Source: Actinosynnema pretiosum
GTDB lineage: Bacteria > Actinomycetota > Actinomycetes > Mycobacteriales > Pseudonocardiaceae
Assembly: GCF_024171695.1 (NCBI RefSeq)
Contig: NZ_JAMTCF010000003.1
Span: 516,406-580,405, forward strand
Reading direction: 5' to 3'
DNA: 64,000 nucleotides
Positions 42,257 through 49,667 of this stretch are shown one piece after another. The position numbers and the translations under genes are program-made. Under the pieces are notes generated by a model. That model worked only from the letters and a program-made list of their open reading frames with translations, searched no databases and was not told the DNA's origin. Numbering within the stretch: position 1 is the stretch's first letter; every line of letters starts with the position of its first letter.

Positions 42257-44613
42257 TCGGCGCGCAACCCCAGCGCGTCGGTGGCCCTGCGCAGCGACGG
42301 CAGCGTCAGCGCCGTCACCAGCAGGCCCAGGACCAGGGCGAGCGCCGAGTACTGGCCGATGCCCGCCCAGTCCAGCTCGACCGGCCTGCCGAACGTGCGC
42401 AGCAGCAGCGCGCCGAGCCCGGCGCCGGTGGCGATGGCGACCAGCACGGCCAGCACCAGCGGGACCGCGTTCTGCCACAGCAGCGACCGGGCCAGCACCC
42501 CGCGCGGCACCCCGCCCGCGAAGAGCGCGGCCAGCGGTCGCCTGCGCTCCTTGATCTGCTCCAGCGCCACGACCAGCAGGCTCCCCGCCGCCAGCAGCAG
42601 GGTGAGCAGCGAGCCCGCGAACAGGCCGCCCCGCACCTGCCGGTACTGCTCCGCCTCCTCGGACAGGTCGGCGGTGCCCACGTGGTGCGACTGGAGCTTC
42701 CAGGCCAGCGGGGCCAGCGCGGTGCGCGCGTTGTCCGCCGCCTCCGGGACGCGCCCGTCCAGCAGCGCGATCACCCCGCCGCTGGAGGCCGCCGCCCTGG
42801 GCAGGTCGCGGGCCGCGCCGGGCGTCACGTGCAGCCCGTACAGGTCGGACTTGTCCGACGGCAGCGCGACCTGCCGGGCCTCGGGCGCGCGCCACGTCCC
42901 GAGCGGGACGCGGTCGTCGTGCGTTCTGCCGCGCTCGTCGGTCCGGATCGTCGCCGCGTTCGCCAGGGGGAGCACGGTCAGCTCGGAGCCGGGGGCCACC
43001 TGCCAGTACGGGGTCTGGCCCTCCAGGTGGAAGCTGTAGGCCGCGCCGTCGACGCACTCCGGCACGCCCCGCGCCAGCAGCATCGCGCAGTCGCTGATCA
43101 CCACCTGCTGCTCGACCTCGTCGCTCCGGACGTACGCGTACTCGGGGGTGAAGACCCGCTCGACGCCCGCGACGCCGTCCAGCAGCTCGACCGCGCGCCC
43201 GCGCAGCCCGGCGTCCTCGGCGGGGGTGATCGAGTACCTGCCGCTGGACGCGACGGTCAGCAGCGACTCGTCGACCCGCGGCCCGCTGCCGTCCGGGATC
43301 GCCCTCTCCACGTTGGTCAGGACGCTCTGCAGGGCGATCGCCCCGGCCAGCACGACGGCCACGCCGCCGACGACGCGCGCCGCCGTGCCGCTGTCGAGCT
43401 GGAGCCTGCGCATGGCGAGCTGCCAGGACGGCGCGCCCCGGTGCGCCCGCCGCACCGAGCGCTCCAGCGCCCAGGGCAGCAGCGCGGGGACGCCGAACAG
43501 CAGCAGCGTGATGCCCGCGACCAGCGTCTGCTGGGAGCTGCCGTCGACCAGCCGCCCGGCGAACGCGCCCGCCTGCGACGCGAGCAGGGCGACACCCGCC
43601 ACGACCGGCAGGGCCCGCCACCACAGCTTCCGGCGCGCGGGCCTGGTCTGCCGCACCACGCCGAGCGGTTCCACCACGGTGCGGCGCATGGCCACCAGCG
43701 CGGTGACCACCGCCAGCGCGGGCACCAGCGCGACCAGGAGCGCCACCAGCGCGGGGGCCGGGGTCAGGTCCTCGGCGAACACGCTCATCCCGACCAGCTC
43801 GACCTCCTCCACGTGCCGCCTGGCCAGCAGGAACAGCCCGCCGCCCAGCGCCAGCCCGACGAGCGCGCCGACCAGGGCCTCGCCGGAGGCGATCAGCCGG
43901 ACCCGCCCGGCGCTCGCGCCGACCAGCCGCAGCGCGGCGAGCCTGCGGTCGCGCTGGGCGCCCGCGAGCCGGGTGCTCACGCCGATGAAGACCAGCACGG
44001 GGAACAGCAGCACCACGCACCCGGTCAGCCCGAGCACCAGCAGGAACGGCGGCACCAGGGACATCTCGCTCGGGACGCCGAACCGGCCGACGGCGTTCTG
44101 CGCGGTGGGCACGACCGAGGCGTCGCCCGCGAAGTAGGCCAGGTCGTGCGGCGTGATCAGGCCCTCGTCGGCGATGGTCCCCACGACCCTCTGCGGGAAC
44201 CGCTCGCGCAGCACCGCGTTGTCGGGGTCGGCGAGCAGCTCGGCCAGCGCGGGCGACACGTACATCTCGCCGTCGGCCGGGATCTCCGGGATGCCCGGCG
44301 GCACCGGGGCCTGCGGGCCGCCCGCGAGCAGGTGCTTGCCCGCGATCGGGCCGTGGTCGCGGTAGGCGCTGTACCAGCTCTCCGAGTGCAGGACCCGCTC
44401 GGCGGGCGTGCCCGCGGCGGGGTTCTCCGCCAGCCGCGCGTCCTGCCGCGCGTCCCGGTTGGCCATGATCGACGGGATGGCCGCGGCCACGAACAGCAGC
44501 ACCACCCCGAGTCCGATGCCGACGCCGGTCAGCGCCTGCCTGGCCCAGGACTCGCGCCCGCCGCCGACCGCCAGCCGGACGCCGAGCGCCAGGTCGTCGA
44601 GCACCCGCTTCAC
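42253..44613 (-). CDS. FtsX-like ABC transporter permease (second, duplicate copy)
   Basis: This 786-residue permease is the same length as the copy at 44836-47196. The two share long near-identical blocks (GGPQAPVPPGIP, RLAGAQRDRRLAALRLVGA, APSWQLAMRRLQLDSGTAAR, LEQIKERRRPLA). Two FtsX modules flank extracellular domains, as in eight-to-ten-helix exporters. The GTG overlaps the TGA of a 36-codon ATPase relic. The extracytoplasmic loop around residues 440-620 is the most divergent part, so the copies may differ in ligand. Confidence 0.88.
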   Translation of the reverse strand: MKRVLDDLALGVRLAVGGGRESWARQALTGVGIGLGVVLLFVAAAIPSIMANRDARQDARLAENPAAGTPAERVLHSESWYSAYRDHGPIAGKHLLAGGPQAPVPPGIPEIPADGEMYVSPALAELLADPDNAVLRERFPQRVVGTIADEGLITPHDLAYFAGDASVVPTAQNAVGRFGVPSEMSLVPPFLLVLGLTGCVVLLFPVLVFIGVSTRLAGAQRDRRLAALRLVGASAGRVRLIASGEALVGALVGLALGGGLFLLARRHVEEVELVGMSVFAEDLTPAPALVALLVALVPALAVVTALVAMRRTVVEPLGVVRQTRPARRKLWWRALPVVAGVALLASQAGAFAGRLVDGSSQQTLVAGITLLLFGVPALLPWALERSVRRAHRGAPSWQLAMRRLQLDSGTAARVVGGVAVVLAGAIALQSVLTNVERAIPDGSGPRVDESLLTVASSGRYSITPAEDAGLRGRAVELLDGVAGVERVFTPEYAYVRSDEVEQQVVISDCAMLLARGVPECVDGAAYSFHLEGQTPYWQVAPGSELTVLPLANAATIRTDERGRTHDDRVPLGTWRAPEARQVALPSDKSDLYGLHVTPGAARDLPRAAASSGGVIALLDGRVPEAADNARTALAPLAWKLQSHHVGTADLSEEAEQYRQVRGGLFAGSLLTLLLAAGSLLVVALEQIKERRRPLAALFAGGVPRGVLARSLLWQNAVPLVLAVLVAIATGAGLGALLLRTFGRPVELDWAGIGQYSALALVLGLLVTALTLPSLRRATDALGLRAE

Positions 44614-44720
44614 CTGGCGCGCTCCACTTCGCGGGGCGCGGCATCGCCACGTGCTAACCGGTCGCGCGCCTGGCTCCCGGTCGCCGCGCGCAGGTCCGCG
44701 GCTTCGAGCAGGGGCCGCAT
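44610..44720 (-). pseudogene. 36-codon in-frame relic of an ABC ATPase gene
   Basis: It starts MRPLLEAADLR and ends REVERAR, matching the first 11 and last 6-7 codons of the intact ATPase gene (MRPLLEAVDLR...REVERVR); about 190 codons between are gone. The ribosome site GGAGGTGG before the ATG and the GTGA overlap with the next permease are kept. Walker motifs are absent, so it cannot bind ATP. It may persist only to couple translation to the second permease. It contains a TTA codon. Confidence 0.8.
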
Positions 44721-44790
44721 CGGGCCACCTCCGTTGTCAGCCCGATCGGGCGATGGTCGGTTCGAGCCCCCGGATCGACCTCCGGGGGAC
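44721..44790 (-). pseudogene. Relic of the 3' end of a padR gene
   Basis: About 60 bases match the last 20 codons of the intact padR (ending ACGGAGGTGGCCCG before the ATPase start) with substitutions and a small gap. Together with the ATPase relic it shows that a padR-ATPase-permease block was duplicated. Confidence 0.7.
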
Positions 44791-44835
44791 GAGGAGCGAC
44801 GCCGTCACCGACCCGGCGCCGCCCCTCGGGAGGGC

Positions 44836-47196
44836 TCACTCGGTGCGCAGTCCCAGCGCCCCGGTGGCCTTGCGCAGCGACGGCAGCGTCAGCGCCGTGA
44901 CCAGCAGACCGAGGACCAGCGCGGCCCCCGAGAACTGCGCGATGCCCGCCCAGTCCAGCTCGACCGGCCGCTCGATCACGCCGAGCAGCAGCGCGCCGAG
45001 CCCCGCGCCGGTGGCGATGGCGACCAGCACGGCCAGCACCAGCGGGACCGCGTTCTGCCACAGCAGCGACCGGGCGAGCGCACCGCGCGGAACCCCGCTG
45101 GCGGCGAGCACGGCCAGTGGCCGCCTGCGCTCCTTGATCTGCTCCAGCGCCACGACCAGCAGGCTCGCCGCCGCCAGCATCAGCACGATCAGCGCGCCCA
45201 CGAACAGCGCGCCCTTGATCTGCTGGTACTGCTTGGCCTCCAAGGACAGGTCCGCGGCGCCGAAGTAGTACGTGTAGACGCGCCAGGCCATCGGGGCCAG
45301 GGCGACGCGCACGTGGTTCGCCGCGTCCGCGTCCTTCTCCAGCGCGATGCTGATCGAGCCGCTCGCGCCAGGCGGCACGGCCAGGTCGCGGGCCGCGCCG
45401 GGCGTCAGGTAGGTGCTGTGCAGGCTGCTGCCCTCCGGCACCACGAGCCGCTTCACCTCGGGCGCGCGCCACGTGCTGAGCGGCTCGCGCTTGTCGACGT
45501 ACTCCCCGCCCGCGCTCGGCACCCCGGCCGTCTCCGGGGTCCACGGGCCGAGGACGCCCAGCTCGGTGCCGGGCGCCACCTGCCAGTACGACACGCTGGT
45601 GTCGCGCTGGAACTCGTACGCCTCGCCGTCCACGCACTCCGGCGCGCCGGAGGCCAGCAGCAGGGCGCACGGGGCGATGGTCACCTGGATGGTCCCGTCC
45701 TGCGGGGACGCGTCCTCCAGCTTGAAGTCGACGTAGACCGGGGTGAAGACCTCGTCGACCCCCTCGACGCCCTGGAGCAGGTCGAGCACCCGAGCCCGCT
45801 CGTCGGCCTGAGCTTCCTCGCGGCCCACCAGCGACACCTGCATGAACTCGGTGTTGAGCACCGGTCCGCCACCGTCCGGGATCTTGCTCTGGACGCTGGT
45901 CAGGACGGTCTGGAGGGCGATGGCCCCGGCGAGGACGACGGCGACGCCGCCGACGACGCGCGCGGCCGTGCCGCTGTCGAGCTGGAGCCTGCGCATGGCG
46001 AGCTGCCAGGACGGCGCGCCCCGGTGGGCGTGCTGCACCGAGCGCTCCAGCGCCCAGGGCAGCAGCGAGGGGATGCCGAGCAGCAGCAGCGCGATGCCGC
46101 TGATCAGCAGCTCCTCGCGGTAGCCGCCCATGATCCGCTCGCCCGCGAACCCGCCCGCCTGGGAGATCAGCACCCCGACGCCCAGCAGCACCGGCACGAG
46201 CCGCCACCACAGCCTGCGGCGCACCGGCTTGGTCTGCCTGACCACGCCGAGCGGCTCCACCACGGTGCGGCGCATCGCCAGCAGCGAGGTGACCACGGCC
46301 AGCACGGGGATCAGGGCCGCCAGCAGCACCGCCAGCACGGGGGAGGGGCTCAGCTCCTCGGCGAACACGCTCACCCCGAGCAGCTCGACCCCCTCGACGA
46401 ACCGCCTGCCGACCAGGAAGAGGCCGACGCCCACGACCAGCCCGACGAGCGCGCCGACCAGCGCCTCGCCGGAGGCGATCAGCCGGACCCGGCCCGCGCC
46501 CGCGCCGACCAGCCGCAGCGCGGCGAGCCTGCGGTCGCGCTGGGCTCCGGCGAGCCGGGTGCTCACGCCGACGAACACCAGCACGGGGAACAGCAGCACC
46601 ACGCACCCGGTCAGCACGAGCACGAGCAGGAACGGCGGGAGCGCCTGCGTCGTCCGCTCCGCGCCGAACCGGCCGATGGAGTTGGCCTCGGTCGCCTCGA
46701 CCGAGGCGTCGCCCGCGAAGTACACGAGGTCGCGGGGCGCGTTCAGGCCCTCGTCGGCGATGGTCCCGACGACCTTCTGCGGGAGCAGCTCGCGCAGCAT
46801 CCCGTTGTCCGGGTCGGCGAGCATGTCGGCCAGCACCGGCGACACGTACATCTCGCCGTCGGCCGGGATCTTCGGGATGCCCGGCGGCACCGGGGCCTGC
46901 GGGCCGCCCGCGCGCAGGTACTTGGCGGTGATGTCCGAACCGCGGTACTGGGTGCTCCAGACCTCGGAGTGCAGGATGCGCTCGGCGGGTGTGCCCGCCT
47001 CGGCCCCGACGCTGCTCCTGGCGGCCTGGCGCTCGTTCCGGTTCTCCATGATCGACGGGACGGTCGCGCCCACCAGCAGCACCAGCACGCCGAGGCCGAT
47101 GCCCATGCCGGTCAGCACCAGTCGGACCCACGCCCCGCGTCCACCGCCCGCGGCCAGCCGGACGCCGAGGAGCAGGTCGGCGAAGACGCGCTTCAC
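44836..47196 (-). CDS. FtsX-like ABC transporter permease (first copy)
   Basis: This 786-residue permease starts at a GTG that overlaps the ATPase stop (MKRVFADLLLGVRLAAGGGR). It has an N-terminal helix, an extracellular region with YFAGDASVE, an FtsX module at about 220-360, a central hydrophobic block and a C-terminal FtsX module (about 640-786). The architecture fits MacB/FtsX-like exporters that couple ATP hydrolysis to periplasm-side motion rather than channel transport. It forms the core transporter with the upstream ATPase. Confidence 0.9.
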   Translation of the reverse strand: MKRVFADLLLGVRLAAGGGRGAWVRLVLTGMGIGLGVLVLLVGATVPSIMENRNERQAARSSVGAEAGTPAERILHSEVWSTQYRGSDITAKYLRAGGPQAPVPPGIPKIPADGEMYVSPVLADMLADPDNGMLRELLPQKVVGTIADEGLNAPRDLVYFAGDASVEATEANSIGRFGAERTTQALPPFLLVLVLTGCVVLLFPVLVFVGVSTRLAGAQRDRRLAALRLVGAGAGRVRLIASGEALVGALVGLVVGVGLFLVGRRFVEGVELLGVSVFAEELSPSPVLAVLLAALIPVLAVVTSLLAMRRTVVEPLGVVRQTKPVRRRLWWRLVPVLLGVGVLISQAGGFAGERIMGGYREELLISGIALLLLGIPSLLPWALERSVQHAHRGAPSWQLAMRRLQLDSGTAARVVGGVAVVLAGAIALQTVLTSVQSKIPDGGGPVLNTEFMQVSLVGREEAQADERARVLDLLQGVEGVDEVFTPVYVDFKLEDASPQDGTIQVTIAPCALLLASGAPECVDGEAYEFQRDTSVSYWQVAPGTELGVLGPWTPETAGVPSAGGEYVDKREPLSTWRAPEVKRLVVPEGSSLHSTYLTPGAARDLAVPPGASGSISIALEKDADAANHVRVALAPMAWRVYTYYFGAADLSLEAKQYQQIKGALFVGALIVLMLAAASLLVVALEQIKERRRPLAVLAASGVPRGALARSLLWQNAVPLVLAVLVAIATGAGLGALLLGVIERPVELDWAGIAQFSGAALVLGLLVTALTLPSLRKATGALGLRTE

Positions 47197-47870
47197 CGAA
47201 CGCGCTCCACTTCGCGGGACTTGCCGTCGCGCACGACGACCTCGCGGTCGGAGTAGGCGGCGACCCGAGCCTCGTGGGTGACCAGCACGACGGCCGCGTT
47301 GGTCTCGCGCGCGGCCGTGACCAGGAACTGCATCACGCGCTCGCCGTTGAGCGAGTCCAGCGCGCCGGTCGGCTCGTCGGCGAAGACGACCTTCGGGCCG
47401 GTGACCAGCGCGCGCGCCACGGCGACCCGCTGGGCCTGACCGCCGGAGGTCTCGCCGGGCCGCTTGTCCGCGACCCCGTCGACCTCCAGCCGCTCCAGCC
47501 ACTCGCGCGCCCTGGACTCGGCGGCCTTGCGCTTGACCCCGCCCAGGCGCAGCGGGAGCGCCACGTTCTCCAGGCAGGACAGCTCGGGCACGAGCTGCCC
47601 GAACTGGAACACGAAGCCGAAGTCGGTGCGCCGCAGCTCGCTGCGCGCACCGTCCGCCAGCGCGCTCAGCTCCACGTCGCGGTAGCGGACCGTGCCGCTG
47701 TCCGGCTGGAGGATGCCCGCCAGGCAGTGCAGCAGGGTGGACTTGCCGGAGCCGGACGGCCCCATGATGGCCAGCACCTCACCCGCGTGGACGGCCAGAC
47801 CGGCGCCGTCGAGCGCGGGGGTGGGGCCGAAGGACTTGCGCAGGTCCACGGCTTCGAGCAGGGGCCTCAT
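47193..47870 (-). CDS. ABC transporter ATP-binding protein (LolD/MacB type)
   Basis: This 225-residue ATPase has Walker A GPSGSGKST (near 40-48), a Q-loop region (FGFVFQFGQLVPEL), signature TSGGQAQRVAVARAL, Walker B VVFADEPTGALDS and switch histidine VLVTHEARVA. The EPTGALD pattern is typical of FtsE/LolD/MacB exporters. Its ATG overlaps the padR stop, and its own stop overlaps the first permease GTG. It is the only complete ATPase in the operon and probably serves all three permeases. Confidence 0.92.
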   Translation of the reverse strand: MRPLLEAVDLRKSFGPTPALDGAGLAVHAGEVLAIMGPSGSGKSTLLHCLAGILQPDSGTVRYRDVELSALADGARSELRRTDFGFVFQFGQLVPELSCLENVALPLRLGGVKRKAAESRAREWLERLEVDGVADKRPGETSGGQAQRVAVARALVTGPKVVFADEPTGALDSLNGERVMQFLVTAARETNAAVVLVTHEARVAAYSDREVVVRDGKSREVERVR

Positions 47871-48391
47871 CGGGCCACCTCCGTTTTCAGCCTGCCCAAC
47901 CGGGCGGCGGTCAGTTCGAGCCACCGGAGGTCGGCCTCCAGGTGGAACAGGGCGTGGTCGCAGATCAGCTGGTCGGCCAGGTCGCCGTCCGCCTTGCGCT
48001 TGGTGAGCTTGCGCATCAGGTCGAGGTGCGCGCCGCGCTGGGTGTCCAGCACGTCGTTGGCGCTGCGACCGGACAGGAGCGCGAGCACGACCTTCGTGTA
48101 CAGGGTGTTCTGCAGGTACGGCTCCGGCTTCTCGGGCGTGCTCAGCCAGCCCTCGACGTCGGTGACGCCCGCGTCGGTGATGGCGTAGCGCTTGCGGTCG
48201 GGACCGTCGCCCGCCTCCACGCCCGCCTCCTGGATGAGGCCGTTCTTCAGCAGCCGGGAGAGCGTTGTGTACACCTGCCCGTAGTGCAGCGGGCGGTCCT
48301 GCCCGAAGCGCTCGTCGTAGGCCCGCTTGAGGTCGTAGCCGTGCCTCGGCCCCTTCTCCAGCAGGCCCAGCAGTGTGTGTCCGATCGACAT
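47867..48391 (-). CDS. PadR-family transcriptional regulator
   Basis: The 174-residue protein (ATG 48391, MSIGHTLLGLLEKGPRHGYD) has the PadR winged helix (about 1-90, HYGQVYTTLSRLLKNGLIQE) and a C-terminal helical dimerisation region. It is the first gene of the exporter operon, so it most likely autoregulates and responds to a transported toxic compound. A TATAGT -10 lies seven bases before the ATG within direct repeats that could be its operator. The inducer is unknown. Confidence 0.9.
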   Translation of the reverse strand: MSIGHTLLGLLEKGPRHGYDLKRAYDERFGQDRPLHYGQVYTTLSRLLKNGLIQEAGVEAGDGPDRKRYAITDAGVTDVEGWLSTPEKPEPYLQNTLYTKVVLALLSGRSANDVLDTQRGAHLDLMRKLTKRKADGDLADQLICDHALFHLEADLRWLELTAARLGRLKTEVAR

Positions 48392-48398
48392 GCCGGCG

Positions 48399-48424
48399 AC
48401 TATACACACGACGTATACACACGA
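48399..48424 (-). promoter_or_regulatory. padR promoter with direct-repeat operator
   Basis: TATACACACGA occurs at 48401-48411 and 48414-48424 (13-bp period). On the minus strand the first copy overlaps the -10 TATAGT (48399-48404), which sits seven bases before the padR ATG. A bound regulator would block the promoter. Confidence 0.65.
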
Positions 48425-48497
48425 TGAATACCCTGGTCGGAGTCGCGCTGACCACGACTTCACGACAGGGACCAGCGGGCGCGCCTACAGTGGAGGG

Positions 48498-49037
48498 GTG
48501 ACTGGTCTGGCGGCCGGCTGGGACCACACTGCTCTCGCGCAGGGTCGAGTCGGCGATGCGGAACACGATGTGGAGCTGCTGCTCGCTTTCCTGAACACCA
48601 GGGATCTGGAAATCGGCGCGGACGTGCTGGACGGCACAGCCGCGTGGCGCGCTTGGGTCACCGAGCGGGGGCTAGGCGACTCGGGGGACCTGGTCGCCGT
48701 GCGCGCCGCCCGAACCGCCCTCCGGCGCTCGCTGGGGGACCCGCACGAGGGACCCGATCCCGCTATCGTCGCGACCATCGTCACCGTGGACCTCAGCCAC
48801 GGCGTGCCGACCCTGGCCAGCGCGGACGCGCTGGGCGCGGTCCTGGGCGCCGCCGCGAGGCTCGCGGTGCTCGGCTCGTGGGAGCGCTTCAAGATCTGCC
48901 CGGCGGAGAGCTGCCTGCGGGCCTTCTTCGACCGGTCCCGCAACAGGTCCCGCACGTGGTGCTCGATGCAGGTGTGCGGCAACCGGGAGAAGGCCAGGAA
49001 CTGGCGCGAGCGGCGCGCCCTCCAGGCGATCACCTGA
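48498..49037 (+). CDS. CGNR zinc-finger protein (ABATE domain)
   Basis: This 179-residue protein ends with the CGNR zinc finger (CPAESCLRAFFDRS, then CSMQVCGNREKARN) and has an N-terminal ABATE-type helical domain (DVELLLAFLNTRD). Such proteins are putative transcription regulators. The GTG start lies six bases from TACAGT (48486-48491). It is divergent from padR, separated by about 100 bases, so it could share control of the exporter. Confidence 0.85.
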   Translation: MTGLAAGWDHTALAQGRVGDAEHDVELLLAFLNTRDLEIGADVLDGTAAWRAWVTERGLGDSGDLVAVRAARTALRRSLGDPHEGPDPAIVATIVTVDLSHGVPTLASADALGAVLGAAARLAVLGSWERFKICPAESCLRAFFDRSRNRSRTWCSMQVCGNREKARNWRERRALQAIT

Positions 49038-49155
49038 TCCACGGGGCCTGACGCAGGCGCCCGCGCCCGGTCCGGAGGCGCGCGGGACGTCGCGGGAGAC
49101 GCCCGGTCCGCGAAGGCCGTGGACCGGGCACCAGCCCTGCGCACACCCCGAGCGG
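49038..49155. other. Short intergenic region with a hairpin
   Basis: CCCGGTCC (49102-49109) pairs with GGACCGGG (49121-49128), a modest terminator between the convergent CGNR and TFIIB-type genes. Confidence 0.6.
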
Positions 49156-49178
49156 TCCGCTTCCAGGAGTGTCACAGC
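49156..49178 (+). repeat. Partial third copy of the 81-bp structured repeat
   Basis: 21 of 23 bases match the end of the repeat at 58349-58368 region (TCCGCTTC, then GGAGTGTCACAGC). The hairpin part is not preserved. Like the complete copy at 58291 it touches a gene's stop codon. Confidence 0.5.
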
Positions 49179-49594
49179 TAGTCCAGCAGTTGCTCCAGGA
49201 AGCTCTTGCGGCGTGGCGGGTAGCCGTAGCCGGGCTGGGCGTAGCCGTATCCCGGCGCGTAACCCGGTGCCGGCGGCTGCTCGGTACCCGGTGGCGGCTG
49301 GTAGGGCGGCGGCGTCCCCGGCTGGCCCTGCGCTGGCTGTCCCGGCGTGAAGTGGGCAGTGGCGCCGGGGTCTCCGCCCGCAGGCTGGTACGGCGGCGGC
49401 GCGCCCTGATCGCCCTCCTGGCCGGGAACCGCGCCGGTCGTGGCGGTGTGGCCGTAGTGCGCCCGCTCCGCCGCGACGATCTGCTCCAGCTCGCCGCCGT
49501 CGAGGAAGACGCCCCGGCAGTTCTCGCACTGGTCGATGTGGACGGCGCCCCGCGTGATCGTCTTCATCAGGTCCTGGCACTTCGGGCAGATCAC
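49178..49594 (-). CDS. TFIIB-type zinc-ribbon protein with Pro/Gly/Tyr-rich tail
   Basis: This 138-residue protein has an N-terminal zinc ribbon (CPKCQDLMKTI...HIDQCENCRGVFLDGGELE, two CxxC pairs). A flexible Pro/Gln/Gly/Tyr-rich tail follows (PPYQPAGGD, GYAPGYGYAQPGYGYPPR) and a basic/hydrophobic end (RRKSFLEQLLD). Zf-TFIIB proteins of this size are uncharacterised. The tail is a typical disordered low-complexity region. Confidence 0.82.
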   Translation of the reverse strand: MICPKCQDLMKTITRGAVHIDQCENCRGVFLDGGELEQIVAAERAHYGHTATTGAVPGQEGDQGAPPPYQPAGGDPGATAHFTPGQPAQGQPGTPPPYQPPPGTEQPPAPGYAPGYGYAQPGYGYPPRRKSFLEQLLD

Positions 49595-49667
49595 GACTTC
49601 GAGACTACGGGCAACACAGGGGTGCCCGCCTGGGCACGGTCGGTGATCGGTGGGCCATCATGCCGGG

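Noticed and set aside
44610..44720. A genuine small peptide gene between the permeases
   Set aside because: Its two ends match the ATPase gene exactly in position and frame, so an internal deletion explains it better.
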